A stretch of 64,000 bases of DNA. Origin: Allorhizobium paknamense (GTDB lineage Bacteria; Pseudomonadota; Alphaproteobacteria; Rhizobiales; Rhizobiaceae). The position numbers and the translations under genes are program-made. The notes under the pieces are model-generated. The model was not told where the DNA came from. It did not search any database and saw only the letters and a program-made list of their open reading frames with translations. Where the stretch lies: assembly GCF_030815125.1 (NCBI RefSeq), contig NZ_JAUSWH010000005.1, forward strand, positions 186,001 through 250,000, given 5' to 3'. Below, in pieces: positions 44,333 to 53,787 of this stretch (position 1 is the stretch's first letter; every line of letters starts with the position of its first letter).

Positions 44333-45874
44333 ATGCGCATAGGCATCGATGTCGGCGGTACCAATACGGATGCGGCCCTGATGGATGGGTCAAGGGTGAT
44401 CGGTGCCTGCAAGAGCCCGACCACGTCGGATGTCGGCTCGGGCATTGTTGCGGTGCTGAAGAAGCTTCTGGACATGACGGGAGCTTCGGTCACAGACATC
44501 CAGGCGGTGATGATCGGCACGACGCATTTCACCAATGCCGTGGTGGAGCGCAAGCGGCTCCTGGAAGTGGCGGCGGTGCGCCTTGGCCTGCCCGCCACCA
44601 AGGGCCTGCCGCCCATGACGGACTGGCCGCAGGATCTGGCATCGAGCCTTGGCCGCCACACCTTCATGCTGCGCGGCGGCCATGAATTCGATGGCCGCAC
44701 CATCGCGCCGCTCGATGAGCGCGGGCTGTTTCTGGTGGCCGATGCCATCCGCCGCAAGGGCATTCGCTCGGCTGCCATCACTTCGGTCTTCTCGCCGGTG
44801 ACGCCGGACATGGAGTTGCGGGCGGCGGAAATCCTGAAGAATGAAGTGCCGGACCTTTCTGTCTCGCTCAGCCATGAAATCGGCCGCGTCGGCTTTCTGG
44901 AGCGGGAAAACGCTTCCATCATGAATGCCTCGCTTGCGGATCTCTCCACCAAGGTGGTCTCCTCCTTCCGCAGCGCTCTGGCGGAGCTTTCGATCACCGC
45001 GCCCTTCTTCATCAGCCAGAATGACGGGACGCTGATGACGCCGGATTATGTGGAGCGCTATCCGGTGCTGACCTTTGCGTCCGGCCCCACCAATTCCATG
45101 CGCGGTGCGGCCATGCTGGCAGGGGAAAAGGAAGCCATGGTGGTGGATATCGGCGGCACGACCTCCGATGTCGGCATGCTGATGCAGGGCTTCCCGCGGG
45201 AAAGCGCGGTTGCTGTCGATATCGGCGGCGTGCGAACCAATTTCCGCATGCCGGATGTGCTGGCCATCGGTCTTGGCGGCGGTTCGCTGGTGCGCGATGA
45301 CGGCGCGCGGATCGGGCCGGATTCCGTCGGCTATGAAATCACCTCTCGTGCCCTGGTGTTCGGCGGCAATGAGCTGACCACCACCGATATTGTCGTCGCC
45401 GCAGGGCTGGAAGACATCGGCGACCGCTCGCGCGTCAAGCATATCCCGGCCAGGACTATCGAGACGGCGCTCGACACCATGCACCGCATGGTGGACGAGG
45501 CGGTGGACCGCATGAAGACGAGCGCCGAGCCGCTGCCGGTCATTCTGGTGGGGGGCGGATCGATCCTCGTCTCGCGCGATCTGCCTTCTGCGTCCAAGGT
45601 CATCCGCCCGGAAAACGCATCCGTCGCCAATGCCATCGGGGCGGCCATCGCCCAGGTCGGCGGCGAAGTGGACCGGATTTTCTCGCTGGAAGGCACATCG
45701 CGCGATGTGGTGCTCTCCGGCGCCAAGGCCGAGGCTTCGGAGCGCGCGGTCAAAGCCGGAGCCCATCCGGGCTCGGTCAAGATCATGGATATCGAGGAAG
45801 TGCCGCTTGCCTATCTGCCGGGCAGCGCCACCCGCATCCGCGTCAAGGCAGTCGGCGATCTGGTCATCGGGTGA
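44333..45874 (+). CDS. HyuA-like hydantoinase/oxoprolinase, short form
   Basis: 513 residues from the ATG at 44333 (GGGAG 7 nt upstream). N-terminal Hydant_A_N domain MRIGIDVGGTNTDAAL, GTTHFTNAVVER; central domain ASGPTNSMRGAA, MVVDIGGTTSDVG and GLGGGSLV. Classical HyuA/AtzG-like subunits run near 680 residues, and the C-terminal domain is missing here, with no HyuB in the operon. This short form is typically found beside DUF917 proteins. It probably opens a hydantoin or lactam ring with ATP. Confidence 0.88.
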   Translation: MRIGIDVGGTNTDAALMDGSRVIGACKSPTTSDVGSGIVAVLKKLLDMTGASVTDIQAVMIGTTHFTNAVVERKRLLEVAAVRLGLPATKGLPPMTDWPQDLASSLGRHTFMLRGGHEFDGRTIAPLDERGLFLVADAIRRKGIRSAAITSVFSPVTPDMELRAAEILKNEVPDLSVSLSHEIGRVGFLERENASIMNASLADLSTKVVSSFRSALAELSITAPFFISQNDGTLMTPDYVERYPVLTFASGPTNSMRGAAMLAGEKEAMVVDIGGTTSDVGMLMQGFPRESAVAVDIGGVRTNFRMPDVLAIGLGGGSLVRDDGARIGPDSVGYEITSRALVFGGNELTTTDIVVAAGLEDIGDRSRVKHIPARTIETALDTMHRMVDEAVDRMKTSAEPLPVILVGGGSILVSRDLPSASKVIRPENASVANAIGAAIAQVGGEVDRIFSLEGTSRDVVLSGAKAEASERAVKAGAHPGSVKIMDIEEVPLAYLPGSATRIRVKAVGDLVIG

Positions 45875-45881
45875 GGTTTTC

Positions 45882-46970
45882 ATGAAACTGAATTTCGAGC
45901 AGTTGGGTGATCTGGCCGTTGGCGCGGCCTTTCTGGGTACGGGCGGCGGCGGCGATCCCTATGTCGGGCGGCTCATGGTGCAGCAATGCATTCACGAGGG
46001 CTGCGAGGTGGAGGTAATCGACCCGCAGAGCCTTGACGATGACAGTCTGGTCATTCCCACGGCGATGATGGGTGCGCCGACCGTGCTGGTGGAAAAGATC
46101 CCTTCCGGCCAGGAAGCCGTCGCCTCGCTGAAGCGGCTGGAAAAGCGGCTGGGCCGCAAGGCCGATGCCACCATGCCGATCGAGATCGGCGGCATCAACT
46201 CCACCATTCCGCTGGTGGTGGGTGCGCGCCTTGGCCTGCCGATCGTCGATGCCGACGGCATGGGCCGTGCCTTTCCCTTTCTGGAAATGGAAACCTTCGG
46301 GGTTTACGGCATTTCCGGCTCGCCCATGGCGGTCAGCAATGAATGGGGTGATTGCGCGTTGATCGAGGCGGTGGATAACCGCCAGATGGAATGGCTGTCG
46401 CGGGCGGTCGCTATCCGCATGGGCGGCTGCGCCTATATTGCCGAATATGCGATGAGCGGCGCCGATGTGAAGCGCACCGCCATTCCCAACACGCTGACGC
46501 TGGCCATCCGCATTGGCGAGGTGTTGCGCAAGGCCCATGAGGACCATCAAAACCCCATCGAGGCGCTTCTCGGCTTCCTGCCCTCGACGCTCTACCGCTA
46601 TGGGCGGGTGATCTTCAAGGGCAAGATCGTCGATGTGATGCGCGAGACAAAGGCCGGCTTCACCATGGGCCGGGCGCGGATCGATGGCATTGCGCCTTTT
46701 TCATCCAGCATGGACATCGAAATCCAGAATGAAAATCTCGTGGCGCGCGTCAATGGCGAGGTCAAGGCCATCGTGCCCGATCTCATCTCGATCATGAACA
46801 CCGAAACGGCGGAGCCGATCACCAGCGAAAACCTGCGCTACGGCCAGCGGGTGACGGTGGTGGCGGTATCGGTGCCGGACATCATGCGCACGCCGGAGGC
46901 GCTGGCGGTGTTCGGACCCGCCTGTTTCGGTCTCCAGGAACCTTTCACCTCCATAGAGGAGCTTGCCTGA
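45882..46970 (+). CDS. DUF917 family protein, copy 1
   Basis: 362 residues. Family marks: LAVGAAFLGTGGGGDPYVG, MMGAPTVLVEKIP, EIGGINSTIPL, PIVDADGMGRAFPFLEMETF and C-terminal YGQRVTVVAVSVPD. Some members of this family have been described as S-methyl thiohydantoin desulfurases, which fits the HyuA and racemase neighbours. About 7 bp after hyuA. It shares its motifs with the following gene product, indicating tandem duplication. Confidence 0.88.
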   Translation: MKLNFEQLGDLAVGAAFLGTGGGGDPYVGRLMVQQCIHEGCEVEVIDPQSLDDDSLVIPTAMMGAPTVLVEKIPSGQEAVASLKRLEKRLGRKADATMPIEIGGINSTIPLVVGARLGLPIVDADGMGRAFPFLEMETFGVYGISGSPMAVSNEWGDCALIEAVDNRQMEWLSRAVAIRMGGCAYIAEYAMSGADVKRTAIPNTLTLAIRIGEVLRKAHEDHQNPIEALLGFLPSTLYRYGRVIFKGKIVDVMRETKAGFTMGRARIDGIAPFSSSMDIEIQNENLVARVNGEVKAIVPDLISIMNTETAEPITSENLRYGQRVTVVAVSVPDIMRTPEALAVFGPACFGLQEPFTSIEELA

Positions 46971-46971
46971 C

Positions 46972-48084
46972 ATGCCCATTCTCACCGATCAGGACATTGA
47001 CGATCTGGCCGTTGGGGCAGCCCTTCTCGGCACGGGCGGCGGCGGCGATCCCTATATCGGCAAGCTGATGGCCAAGGCCGCCATTGCCGAGTTCGGCCCG
47101 GTGGAACTGATCCCGCTGGAGACGGTGGCGGATGACGCCGTGGTTCTGGCCTGTGGCGCCATGGGGGCGCCCACCATTCTGATCGAGAAAATCCCCTCCG
47201 GGGAGGAAATGGCCACGGCGCTTGCCTTCTATGAAGCCAATCTCGATGTGAAGACCACCGCCGTCATTCCCTTCGAGGCGGGCGGGATCAATTCCATGGT
47301 GCCGATTGCGCTGGCCGCCCGTCACCGCCTGCCGGTGATCGATGCCGACGGCATGGGCCGTGCCTTTCCGCAGCTGGAAATGGAAACCTTCAATGTCTAC
47401 GGCGTGCCGGCAGGTCCGGTGGCGCTGGCGGACGAGCGCGGCAACAAGGTGCTGATCGAAACGGCGAGTGCTGCGAAAGCCGAATGGTATGCGCGCGGCA
47501 TTACCATCCGCATGGGCGGTCAGGCCTCCATCGCCAATTACGGCATGGATGGCATTACGGTGAAATATGTCTCGGTGCCCGCCACGATGACGCTGGCCAT
47601 CGGCATTGGCCGGACATTGCGGGAGGCGCAGGCCAGCCATAGCGATCCCATTGCCGCGCTGATTGCCTTCTTCGCCAAAACGCATTACCGCCATGCCGGG
47701 GTGATTGCCTCCGGCAAGGTCACCGATGTCGCGCGCCGCGAGGAAAACGGCTGGTCTGTCGGGGTCGTGACCATCGAGCCTTTCGACAGCAGCAAGCCGA
47801 AGGTGAAGATCCGCATCCAGAACGAAAACCTTGTCGCGGAGGAGGAGGATGGTGCGGTTCTGGCCATCGTGCCCGATCTCATCACCGTTCTCGATCTCGA
47901 CACGGCGGAAGCCATTACCACCGAACGGCTGCGCTATGGCCAGCGGGTCAATGTGCTGGCCGTCAGGGTGCCGCCTATCATGCGCACCCGGGAAGCGCTG
48001 GCCGTTTTCGGGCCTCGCGCCTTCGGCCTCAAGCACGAATACCAGCCCTTCGGTCTTGACTGCGGCCTTGCCGCTGTGAAGTGA
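46972..48084 (+). CDS. DUF917 family protein, copy 2
   Basis: 370 residues from the ATG at 46972, one base after the preceding stop. Shows the same series of motifs as copy 1: LAVGAALLGTGGGGDPYIG, AMGAPTILIEKIPSGEE, EAGGINSMVPI, VIDADGMGRAFPQLEMETF, YGQRVNVLAVRVPP. Copies differ mainly in the central region (VLIETASAAKAEWYARGITIRMGG). The pair may be two subunits or act on different ring stereo- or S-substituted forms. Confidence 0.88.
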   Translation: MPILTDQDIDDLAVGAALLGTGGGGDPYIGKLMAKAAIAEFGPVELIPLETVADDAVVLACGAMGAPTILIEKIPSGEEMATALAFYEANLDVKTTAVIPFEAGGINSMVPIALAARHRLPVIDADGMGRAFPQLEMETFNVYGVPAGPVALADERGNKVLIETASAAKAEWYARGITIRMGGQASIANYGMDGITVKYVSVPATMTLAIGIGRTLREAQASHSDPIAALIAFFAKTHYRHAGVIASGKVTDVARREENGWSVGVVTIEPFDSSKPKVKIRIQNENLVAEEEDGAVLAIVPDLITVLDLDTAEAITTERLRYGQRVNVLAVRVPPIMRTREALAVFGPRAFGLKHEYQPFGLDCGLAAVK

Positions 48085-48145
48085 TGGAGAGGGTGCCTGC
48101 CCAAGGCGAGGCACCCTGCACCCATAACCGAGACGGAAAGTGCCG

Positions 48146-50902
48146 ATGCTGAAACGTCCCGCTGCCGAGGAGACGGTGAGACCCTTGCCGGTGATCGTGC
48201 AGGGGGCGGACGGACCTCGCTTTCTGCCGCCGCGCATGCTTTTTCAGGTCATTGAGCGTCCTTATGTTCTCTCCAAGCTGGCGGATGGGCTTGGCCGGCA
48301 GAGTGTGTTGCTCCGCGCTCCCGCCGGGTTTGGCAAGACCGCGCTGATGAAGACGGCCTATGATGCGGCTCTCTCCGGCGCGCCATTGCTGCCGGGTGTG
48401 GCGGCTGACGCGATCAGCCATTGTGCCTGGACGACGCTCGTGCCCCAGACGCCGCCTGCCAGGTTTCTGAGCGATCTTGCCCTGGCCCTTGCCGTCCAGC
48501 TGGATGAAATGCCACCCGAAACAGCAGGTGAATGCCCGAACCGGCGTCTGGAGCGCATTCTGGAGAGTGTTGGCCGCAGGCCCGGCCTGTCCCTCTTGTT
48601 TCTTGATGGGATCGATCATCTCGACCTTGCCACAGCGCCGCGCTTGCTCGAACAATTGCTGACCAGCGCGCCGGAAAATTTGCGCATGGCCTGCGCTTCC
48701 ATGCTGCCGCCGCCGGTGCCCACCGCGCGGTTGAAGGCGCGCGGCCTTCTCAGTGAAATCCTGGCCGTCGATCTCGTCTTCAGCCCCTCGGAAGTGCGCC
48801 GGCTGACGGGTGAGGTGGCGGAAGACGGCGATTTCGATGCGCTGTTTCGCATCACGCTCGGCTGGCCAGCGCTGGTGCAATTGGGCCGGGGTATTCTGGA
48901 TGCGGCGCAGGACGACGAAAGCCGCGCCTCGCTTTTTGACGGTAGCCATGCCGATATCGCCGGATTCGTCCAGGAGGCCGTGATCGATCGCCTGCCGGAT
49001 TGTGTGCGCAATCTGCTCTACAAGGTGGCGCTGTTTGAGGAATTCAGCCTGCCGCTGGCGCAGGTTCTGTGCGGTAACGGTCTGACGGATGACGGGCGCG
49101 ACTGGCTGAATGCACTGTCACCGGTGATCGAGAAAAGCCGTTCAGGCTGGTTCAGCCTGCATCCTGCCCTGCGCAGCCAGCTTTACAGCCATCTGGCGCG
49201 GGATGGGGAAGAGGCCCTGCGCGATCTTTACCGGCGCGCCGCCGCCTGGTTTGCCGATCAGGGCCTCTTGGAGCGCGCCGTCTCGCATGCCGCTGCCAGC
49301 GGAGATTTCCGCATGGCGGAGGAAATCATCGGCCGCGCCGGTGGTGTCGATCTTTTCCTGCGGGCAGGCTACAAGGTGCTTGAGGAACTGATTGAGAATT
49401 TCCCCGCCGATATCCTCTATTCATCGCCCGGCCTGACCCTGTGTTACGCGGTGGTGGAAGCCAAGCGGGGGCATGTTGCAGGCGCGCGTGAGCGCATGGA
49501 TATGCTGCTCGACGCCAGTGGAGGCTGGTCTCAGCAGGCGCTCGCCACCATTGATCGCAGCGTTCTCGATCACATCGATGCGCTGATCAATATCTACGAA
49601 GACCGGTGTCTGGGACTGGACGATGCCGCACGGCTGCAAGCCCAGGCGGATTCGCTTCCGCCCCACGCCACCTGGGAACTCGGCTGGATTTATAACACGC
49701 TCGCCATCATCCACACGCGGATCGGCGATCTGGAGGCGGCCAGAAGCTGTGCCCTCAAGGCGCTGGGTCATTACCGCGAGGAAAAAACAGCCTATGCGCA
49801 GGTCTTCATGCTGGTCCATCTCGGGCTGATCGGCACCTTGCGCGGCGATTTTTCCGCAGCTCTTCAGTTTTGCCGGGAGGCGGAACAACTGGCGGAAAGC
49901 CGCTATTGGCGAGACCGCAACCTTTTGTCCATCGCCCGGCTGGTGGCGGCGGATGCGAGCTACCTTCAAGGCAATGTGCAGACGGTCGAGAAAATCCTGA
50001 CAGAGGTGATCGAGCCTCTGGTGCGGGGCGAAAGCTGGGTGGAGCTTTTCGCACGGTTGTTCCGCTCGCTGGCGAAAAGCAGGCTGCATGTCAGCGGCTT
50101 CGAGGAGGCCATGGCGGCCATCGACAAGGCGGAGGAGGTGGCCGTCGAGCGGGCGCTGCCGCGCCTGACGATTGCCGCCGGCATCATGCGCATGGATCTT
50201 CTGGTGGGCGTCGGCATGATCGAATCCGCCCAGCAGGCCGCTGAACAGGTGGCGATGATGAAGGCGCGGATCGATCCCGATCTGTGGACCTGGCAGGAGG
50301 CTCATGATTTCGAGATCGCCTCGGCCCGTCTCGCCATCGCCCAGGGGCATCCGCAGGCAGCGCTCGCGGCGCTGGAAGACCTGATTGCCGCGACCAAACA
50401 GGCAGGCCAAGGCCATCACCGGCTGCTGGCGGGCATCGTGGCGGTGCGGGCTGCCTGGAAGGCCGGGCGCCAGCAGGAAGCGCTTGCCTATCTGCAATGG
50501 GCGATTGCGCTGGCGCGCACCCATGAGGCAACCCAGCCCTTCATCGACGAGGGTCAGGATTTTGCAGCGACCGTGCGTGCCGTGGTTCGCCGTTTCGGCC
50601 TCAAGGCTTTCAGTGGCGATGCCGTCGAATTCATGAGCCGTATCGTCGGCCACGGGCTGAAGCGCCCGCGCCAGCCGGAAAACGAACAGGTGCAGGATCA
50701 GCCGCAGCCCGGCCTCCTCAGCCACCGCGAAACAGCGGTGCTGAAACTTCTGGCGGAAGACCGCAGCAACAAGGAAATCGCCCGCATCCTGCAACTCTCC
50801 GAGGCGACCGTGAAATTCCACCTGAAGAACATTTACGCCAAGCTCGGCGTCAGCCGCCGCACCATGGCCGTTTCCGTCAGCCGCCGCCTGAATATGCTGT
50901 AG
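48146..50902 (+). CDS. MalT-like ATP-dependent LuxR-family regulator
   Basis: 918 residues from ATG 48146 (GTG 48140 also possible). N-terminal STAND/NB-ARC-like ATPase: Walker A LRAPAGFGKTALM, Walker B SLLFLDGIDHL. Middle: TPR-like helical repeats (YNTLAIIHTRIGDLEAARS, MLVHLGLIGTLRGDF). C-terminal LuxR HTH LSHRETAVLKLLAEDRSNKEIA with SEATVKFHLKNIYAKLGVSR. Placed immediately after the DUF917 genes, it likely activates the hydantoin operon. Its 3' end overlaps the convergent oppF gene by 26 bp. Confidence 0.92.
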   Translation: MLKRPAAEETVRPLPVIVQGADGPRFLPPRMLFQVIERPYVLSKLADGLGRQSVLLRAPAGFGKTALMKTAYDAALSGAPLLPGVAADAISHCAWTTLVPQTPPARFLSDLALALAVQLDEMPPETAGECPNRRLERILESVGRRPGLSLLFLDGIDHLDLATAPRLLEQLLTSAPENLRMACASMLPPPVPTARLKARGLLSEILAVDLVFSPSEVRRLTGEVAEDGDFDALFRITLGWPALVQLGRGILDAAQDDESRASLFDGSHADIAGFVQEAVIDRLPDCVRNLLYKVALFEEFSLPLAQVLCGNGLTDDGRDWLNALSPVIEKSRSGWFSLHPALRSQLYSHLARDGEEALRDLYRRAAAWFADQGLLERAVSHAAASGDFRMAEEIIGRAGGVDLFLRAGYKVLEELIENFPADILYSSPGLTLCYAVVEAKRGHVAGARERMDMLLDASGGWSQQALATIDRSVLDHIDALINIYEDRCLGLDDAARLQAQADSLPPHATWELGWIYNTLAIIHTRIGDLEAARSCALKALGHYREEKTAYAQVFMLVHLGLIGTLRGDFSAALQFCREAEQLAESRYWRDRNLLSIARLVAADASYLQGNVQTVEKILTEVIEPLVRGESWVELFARLFRSLAKSRLHVSGFEEAMAAIDKAEEVAVERALPRLTIAAGIMRMDLLVGVGMIESAQQAAEQVAMMKARIDPDLWTWQEAHDFEIASARLAIAQGHPQAALAALEDLIAATKQAGQGHHRLLAGIVAVRAAWKAGRQQEALAYLQWAIALARTHEATQPFIDEGQDFAATVRAVVRRFGLKAFSGDAVEFMSRIVGHGLKRPRQPENEQVQDQPQPGLLSHRETAVLKLLAEDRSNKEIARILQLSEATVKFHLKNIYAKLGVSRRTMAVSVSRRLNML

Positions 50903-51887
50903 CTGGAAAATGGCAGGCGACCTTGTGCCCGTCCAGCGACGGCTGCTCCTTGAGAGCCGGCACCTGTTCGGCGCAGAGGTTCGCGGCTTTCGGGCAGCGG
51001 GTGCGGAAGACGCATCCGGAGGGCGGATTGAGCGGGCTCGGCAGTTCGCCCAGGATGGGAAGTGCGGTCTTGGCCCGTTCGATGGCCGGATCGGGAACGG
51101 GGGCTGCCGACAGCAGCGCCTGCGTATAGGGATGCAGCGGCTTGCGATAGAGGCTGTCGCGCGGGGCGATTTCCATGACACGCCCGAGATAGAGCACCAT
51201 GACCTCGGTGGAAATATGCTTCACCACGCTCAGATCATGAGCAATGAACAGCAGCGCCAGCCCGTTTTCCTTCTGCAGGTCCATCAGCAGATTGATGATC
51301 TGTGCCTGGATGGAGACGTCCAGCGCTGACACCGGCTCATCGCAAATGATCAGTTTCGGCTCGACGATCAGCGCCCTGGCAATGCCGATGCGCTGGCACT
51401 GGCCGCCGGAAAATTCGTGCGGATAGCGGTTCACCTGATCGGGCAGCAGGCCGACGCGAGCCATCATTTCCTGCACTTTGGCGCGGATCTGCCGTCGGCT
51501 GAGATGCTCGCGATGGGTCTTCAGCGGTTCGGCGATGGAATCGCCCACGGTCATGCGCGGATTGAGGCTGGCCAGCGGGTCTTGAAAAATCATCTGGATA
51601 TCCGCCCGGTAGGCGAGCATCTGCCGAGGCGACAGCGACAGAAGATCGGTGCCGCCCTTCCAGGTCACGCGGCCCTGCGCCTCCACCAGCCGGATGATCG
51701 CCCGGGCAAGCGTGGATTTGCCACAGCCGGATTCGCCCACCACCCCCAGCGTCTGCCCTTGGTTGAGGGTGAAGTCCACGCCATTGACTGCCTTCAGCCA
51801 TAGCGGTTCCGCCCCAGGCAGCAATCCGGCCTTGCGGATGGGATAGCGGACATGCACGGCATCGGCCTTGAGCAGGATATCGGTCAT
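50877..51887 (-). CDS. oppF: Oligopeptide ABC transporter ATPase (OppF/DppF)
   Basis: 336 residues: Walker [14 protein letters not shown], signature FSGGQCQRIGIARAL, Walker B LIICDEPVSALDVSIQ, and the C-terminal oligo_HPY extension (LHPYTQALLSAAPVP, CVFRTRCPKAANLC with Fe-S-like Cys pattern). The N-terminal LLPGAEPLWLKAVNGVDF insertion is usual in OppF. The start shares a base with the oppD stop. Confidence 0.92.
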   Translation of the reverse strand: MTDILLKADAVHVRYPIRKAGLLPGAEPLWLKAVNGVDFTLNQGQTLGVVGESGCGKSTLARAIIRLVEAQGRVTWKGGTDLLSLSPRQMLAYRADIQMIFQDPLASLNPRMTVGDSIAEPLKTHREHLSRRQIRAKVQEMMARVGLLPDQVNRYPHEFSGGQCQRIGIARALIVEPKLIICDEPVSALDVSIQAQIINLLMDLQKENGLALLFIAHDLSVVKHISTEVMVLYLGRVMEIAPRDSLYRKPLHPYTQALLSAAPVPDPAIERAKTALPILGELPSPLNPPSGCVFRTRCPKAANLCAEQVPALKEQPSLDGHKVACHFPATAYSGGG

Positions 51888-52861
51888 CAGGCCAGTGCCT
51901 CCACGCTTCGGTTACAGGCGCGCGCCCGGCCCGGCGCAAAGGCTGAAAGCGGCGCCAGATGATCCAGACAATCCTCCCCCGCATGCGGACAGCGGGGTGC
52001 GAAGGGACAGCCCTTGATCTGCCGGGCCATGTTGGGCGGATTGCCGGGAATGCTCGCCAGCCGTTCGTCCTGCCGGTCGAGGCGGGGAATGGAGCGCAAC
52101 AGGCCCTGCGTATAGGGATGCGATGGCGCGGCGAAAAGATCGCGTGCCGGACCTTCCTCCATCACCTGTCCACCGTAGAGCACCATGACCCGCTCCGCAG
52201 CACCTGCCACCACGCCGAGATCATGGGTGATGAGGATCAGCGCCATGCCGAAATCGCGCTGCAGGTCGGACAGCAGCCGCATGATCTGCGCCTGCACGGT
52301 CACATCCAGCGCTGTGGTCGGTTCGTCGCCGATCAGGATATCGGGACGACAGAGCAGGGCCATGGCAATCATCACCCTTTGCCGCATGCCGCCGGAAAAT
52401 TCATGCGGATAAAGCGTGATGCGCGAGCGGGCATCGGGAATCTGGACGGCGTCGAGCATGCGCAGGCTTTCCGTGCGGGCCTCGCGCTTGCCCATGCCTT
52501 TGTGGAAAATCAGCACTTCCTCCAATTGTTCGCTCACCCGCATATAGGGGTTGAGCGAGGTCATCGGGTCCTGAAAGACGATGCCGATCCGGTTGGCGCG
52601 GATGGGGTTGAGCGTGCGGGGCGGCGCATTGAGGATCTCCTTGCCCTCGAACCGCACCGAACCCGAGGCTTGCCCGTTCTTTGCCAGAAGGCCCAGTATG
52701 GCAAAGACGGTCTGGCTCTTGCCGGAACCGGATTCGCCGACGATGGCCAGCGTTTCACCGCGCTCCAGGTCGAAATCCACCCCGCGCACCGCCGTGACAT
52801 CGCCGCCCTGCGCCTTGAAGCGGACGTGAAGATTGCGAACTTCGAGAAGCGCCATGCTCAA
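51887..52861 (-). CDS. oppD: Oligopeptide ABC transporter ATPase (OppD/DppD)
   Basis: 324 residues: Walker [16 protein letters not shown], signature [15 protein letters not shown], Walker [17 protein letters not shown], oligo_HPY end [16 protein letters not shown] and [17 protein letters not shown]. Overlaps oppC by 4 nt; internal ATG at 52855 is an alternative start. Confidence 0.92.
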   Translation of the reverse strand: MSMALLEVRNLHVRFKAQGGDVTAVRGVDFDLERGETLAIVGESGSGKSQTVFAILGLLAKNGQASGSVRFEGKEILNAPPRTLNPIRANRIGIVFQDPMTSLNPYMRVSEQLEEVLIFHKGMGKREARTESLRMLDAVQIPDARSRITLYPHEFSGGMRQRVMIAMALLCRPDILIGDEPTTALDVTVQAQIMRLLSDLQRDFGMALILITHDLGVVAGAAERVMVLYGGQVMEEGPARDLFAAPSHPYTQGLLRSIPRLDRQDERLASIPGNPPNMARQIKGCPFAPRCPHAGEDCLDHLAPLSAFAPGRARACNRSVEALA

Positions 52862-53784
52862 CGATCCTTCGGGTCCAGCGCATCGCGCAGACCGTCGCCG
52901 ACGACATAGAAGGCAAACAGCGTGATGACGAAGAAAAACAGCGGAAAGGCCAGTTGCCAGAGCGTGCCATAGGCCATGGTCTTGGATCCGTCCCAGATCA
53001 GCGTGCCGAGGCTGGTCAGCGGCTCCTGCACGCCAAGGCCAAGGAAGCTGATGAAGCTTTCCGAAAGGATCATGCCCGGCACCAGCAGCGTCGCATAGAC
53101 CACCACCACGCCCATGAGATTGGGCAGGATATGCCGGCGAATGATGGTGGCGGAGGAAACGCCGATGGCACGGGCCGCCTCGACATAATCCTTCTGTTTC
53201 AGGCTCAGCGTCTGGCCGCGCACGATGCGGCTCATCTCCAGCCAGGAGAGCAGGCCGACGCCGATGAACAGCATCAGGATCGAGCGTCCGAACATCACCA
53301 GCATCAGGATCAGGATGAACATGTAGGGAATGGCGAGCAGGATATCGACGAGCCGCATCATGACGCTGTCCACCCGCCCGCCGAAATAGCCGGACACCGC
53401 GCCATAGACTGTACCGACCACCACCGCGATGGCCGCGCCGACAAGGCCCACGGCCAGCGAAATCTGCGTGCCCTGCACGGTGCGGGCAAAGAGATCGCGG
53501 CCCAGTTCATCGACCCCGAAGAAATGGCCATTGGTCAGCGAGGGTACGCCGTCGGTGGCGATATCGCCCATGACGTTGAAATCGATCTCGTCGATCGGCC
53601 AGGCGGCGATGAAAGGACCGGCCAGCGCAAAGGCTGCAACCAGCATCAGCAGCGCCAGGCCGAAGACGGCCAGACGGTTCTTCAGAAAACGCTGGCGCGC
53701 ATCCACCCAGGGCGAGCGCCCTTTGGGTGGCGCTTCTGTCAGCGTTTCGGCAAGGCTCTGCATGGTCAGGGGCTCGGTCAGCAT
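52858..53784 (-). CDS. oppC: Oligopeptide ABC transporter permease (OppC/DppC)
   Basis: 308 residues, five to six helices, N-terminal OppC_N (RQRFLKNRLAVFGLALLMLVA), PYMFILILMLVMFG, EAA loop YVEAARAIGVSSATIIRRHILPN. C-terminus [15 protein letters not shown] end is standard. Confidence 0.92.
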   Translation of the reverse strand: MLTEPLTMQSLAETLTEAPPKGRSPWVDARQRFLKNRLAVFGLALLMLVAAFALAGPFIAAWPIDEIDFNVMGDIATDGVPSLTNGHFFGVDELGRDLFARTVQGTQISLAVGLVGAAIAVVVGTVYGAVSGYFGGRVDSVMMRLVDILLAIPYMFILILMLVMFGRSILMLFIGVGLLSWLEMSRIVRGQTLSLKQKDYVEAARAIGVSSATIIRRHILPNLMGVVVVYATLLVPGMILSESFISFLGLGVQEPLTSLGTLIWDGSKTMAYGTLWQLAFPLFFFVITLFAFYVVGDGLRDALDPKDR

Positions 53785-53787
53785 GGC

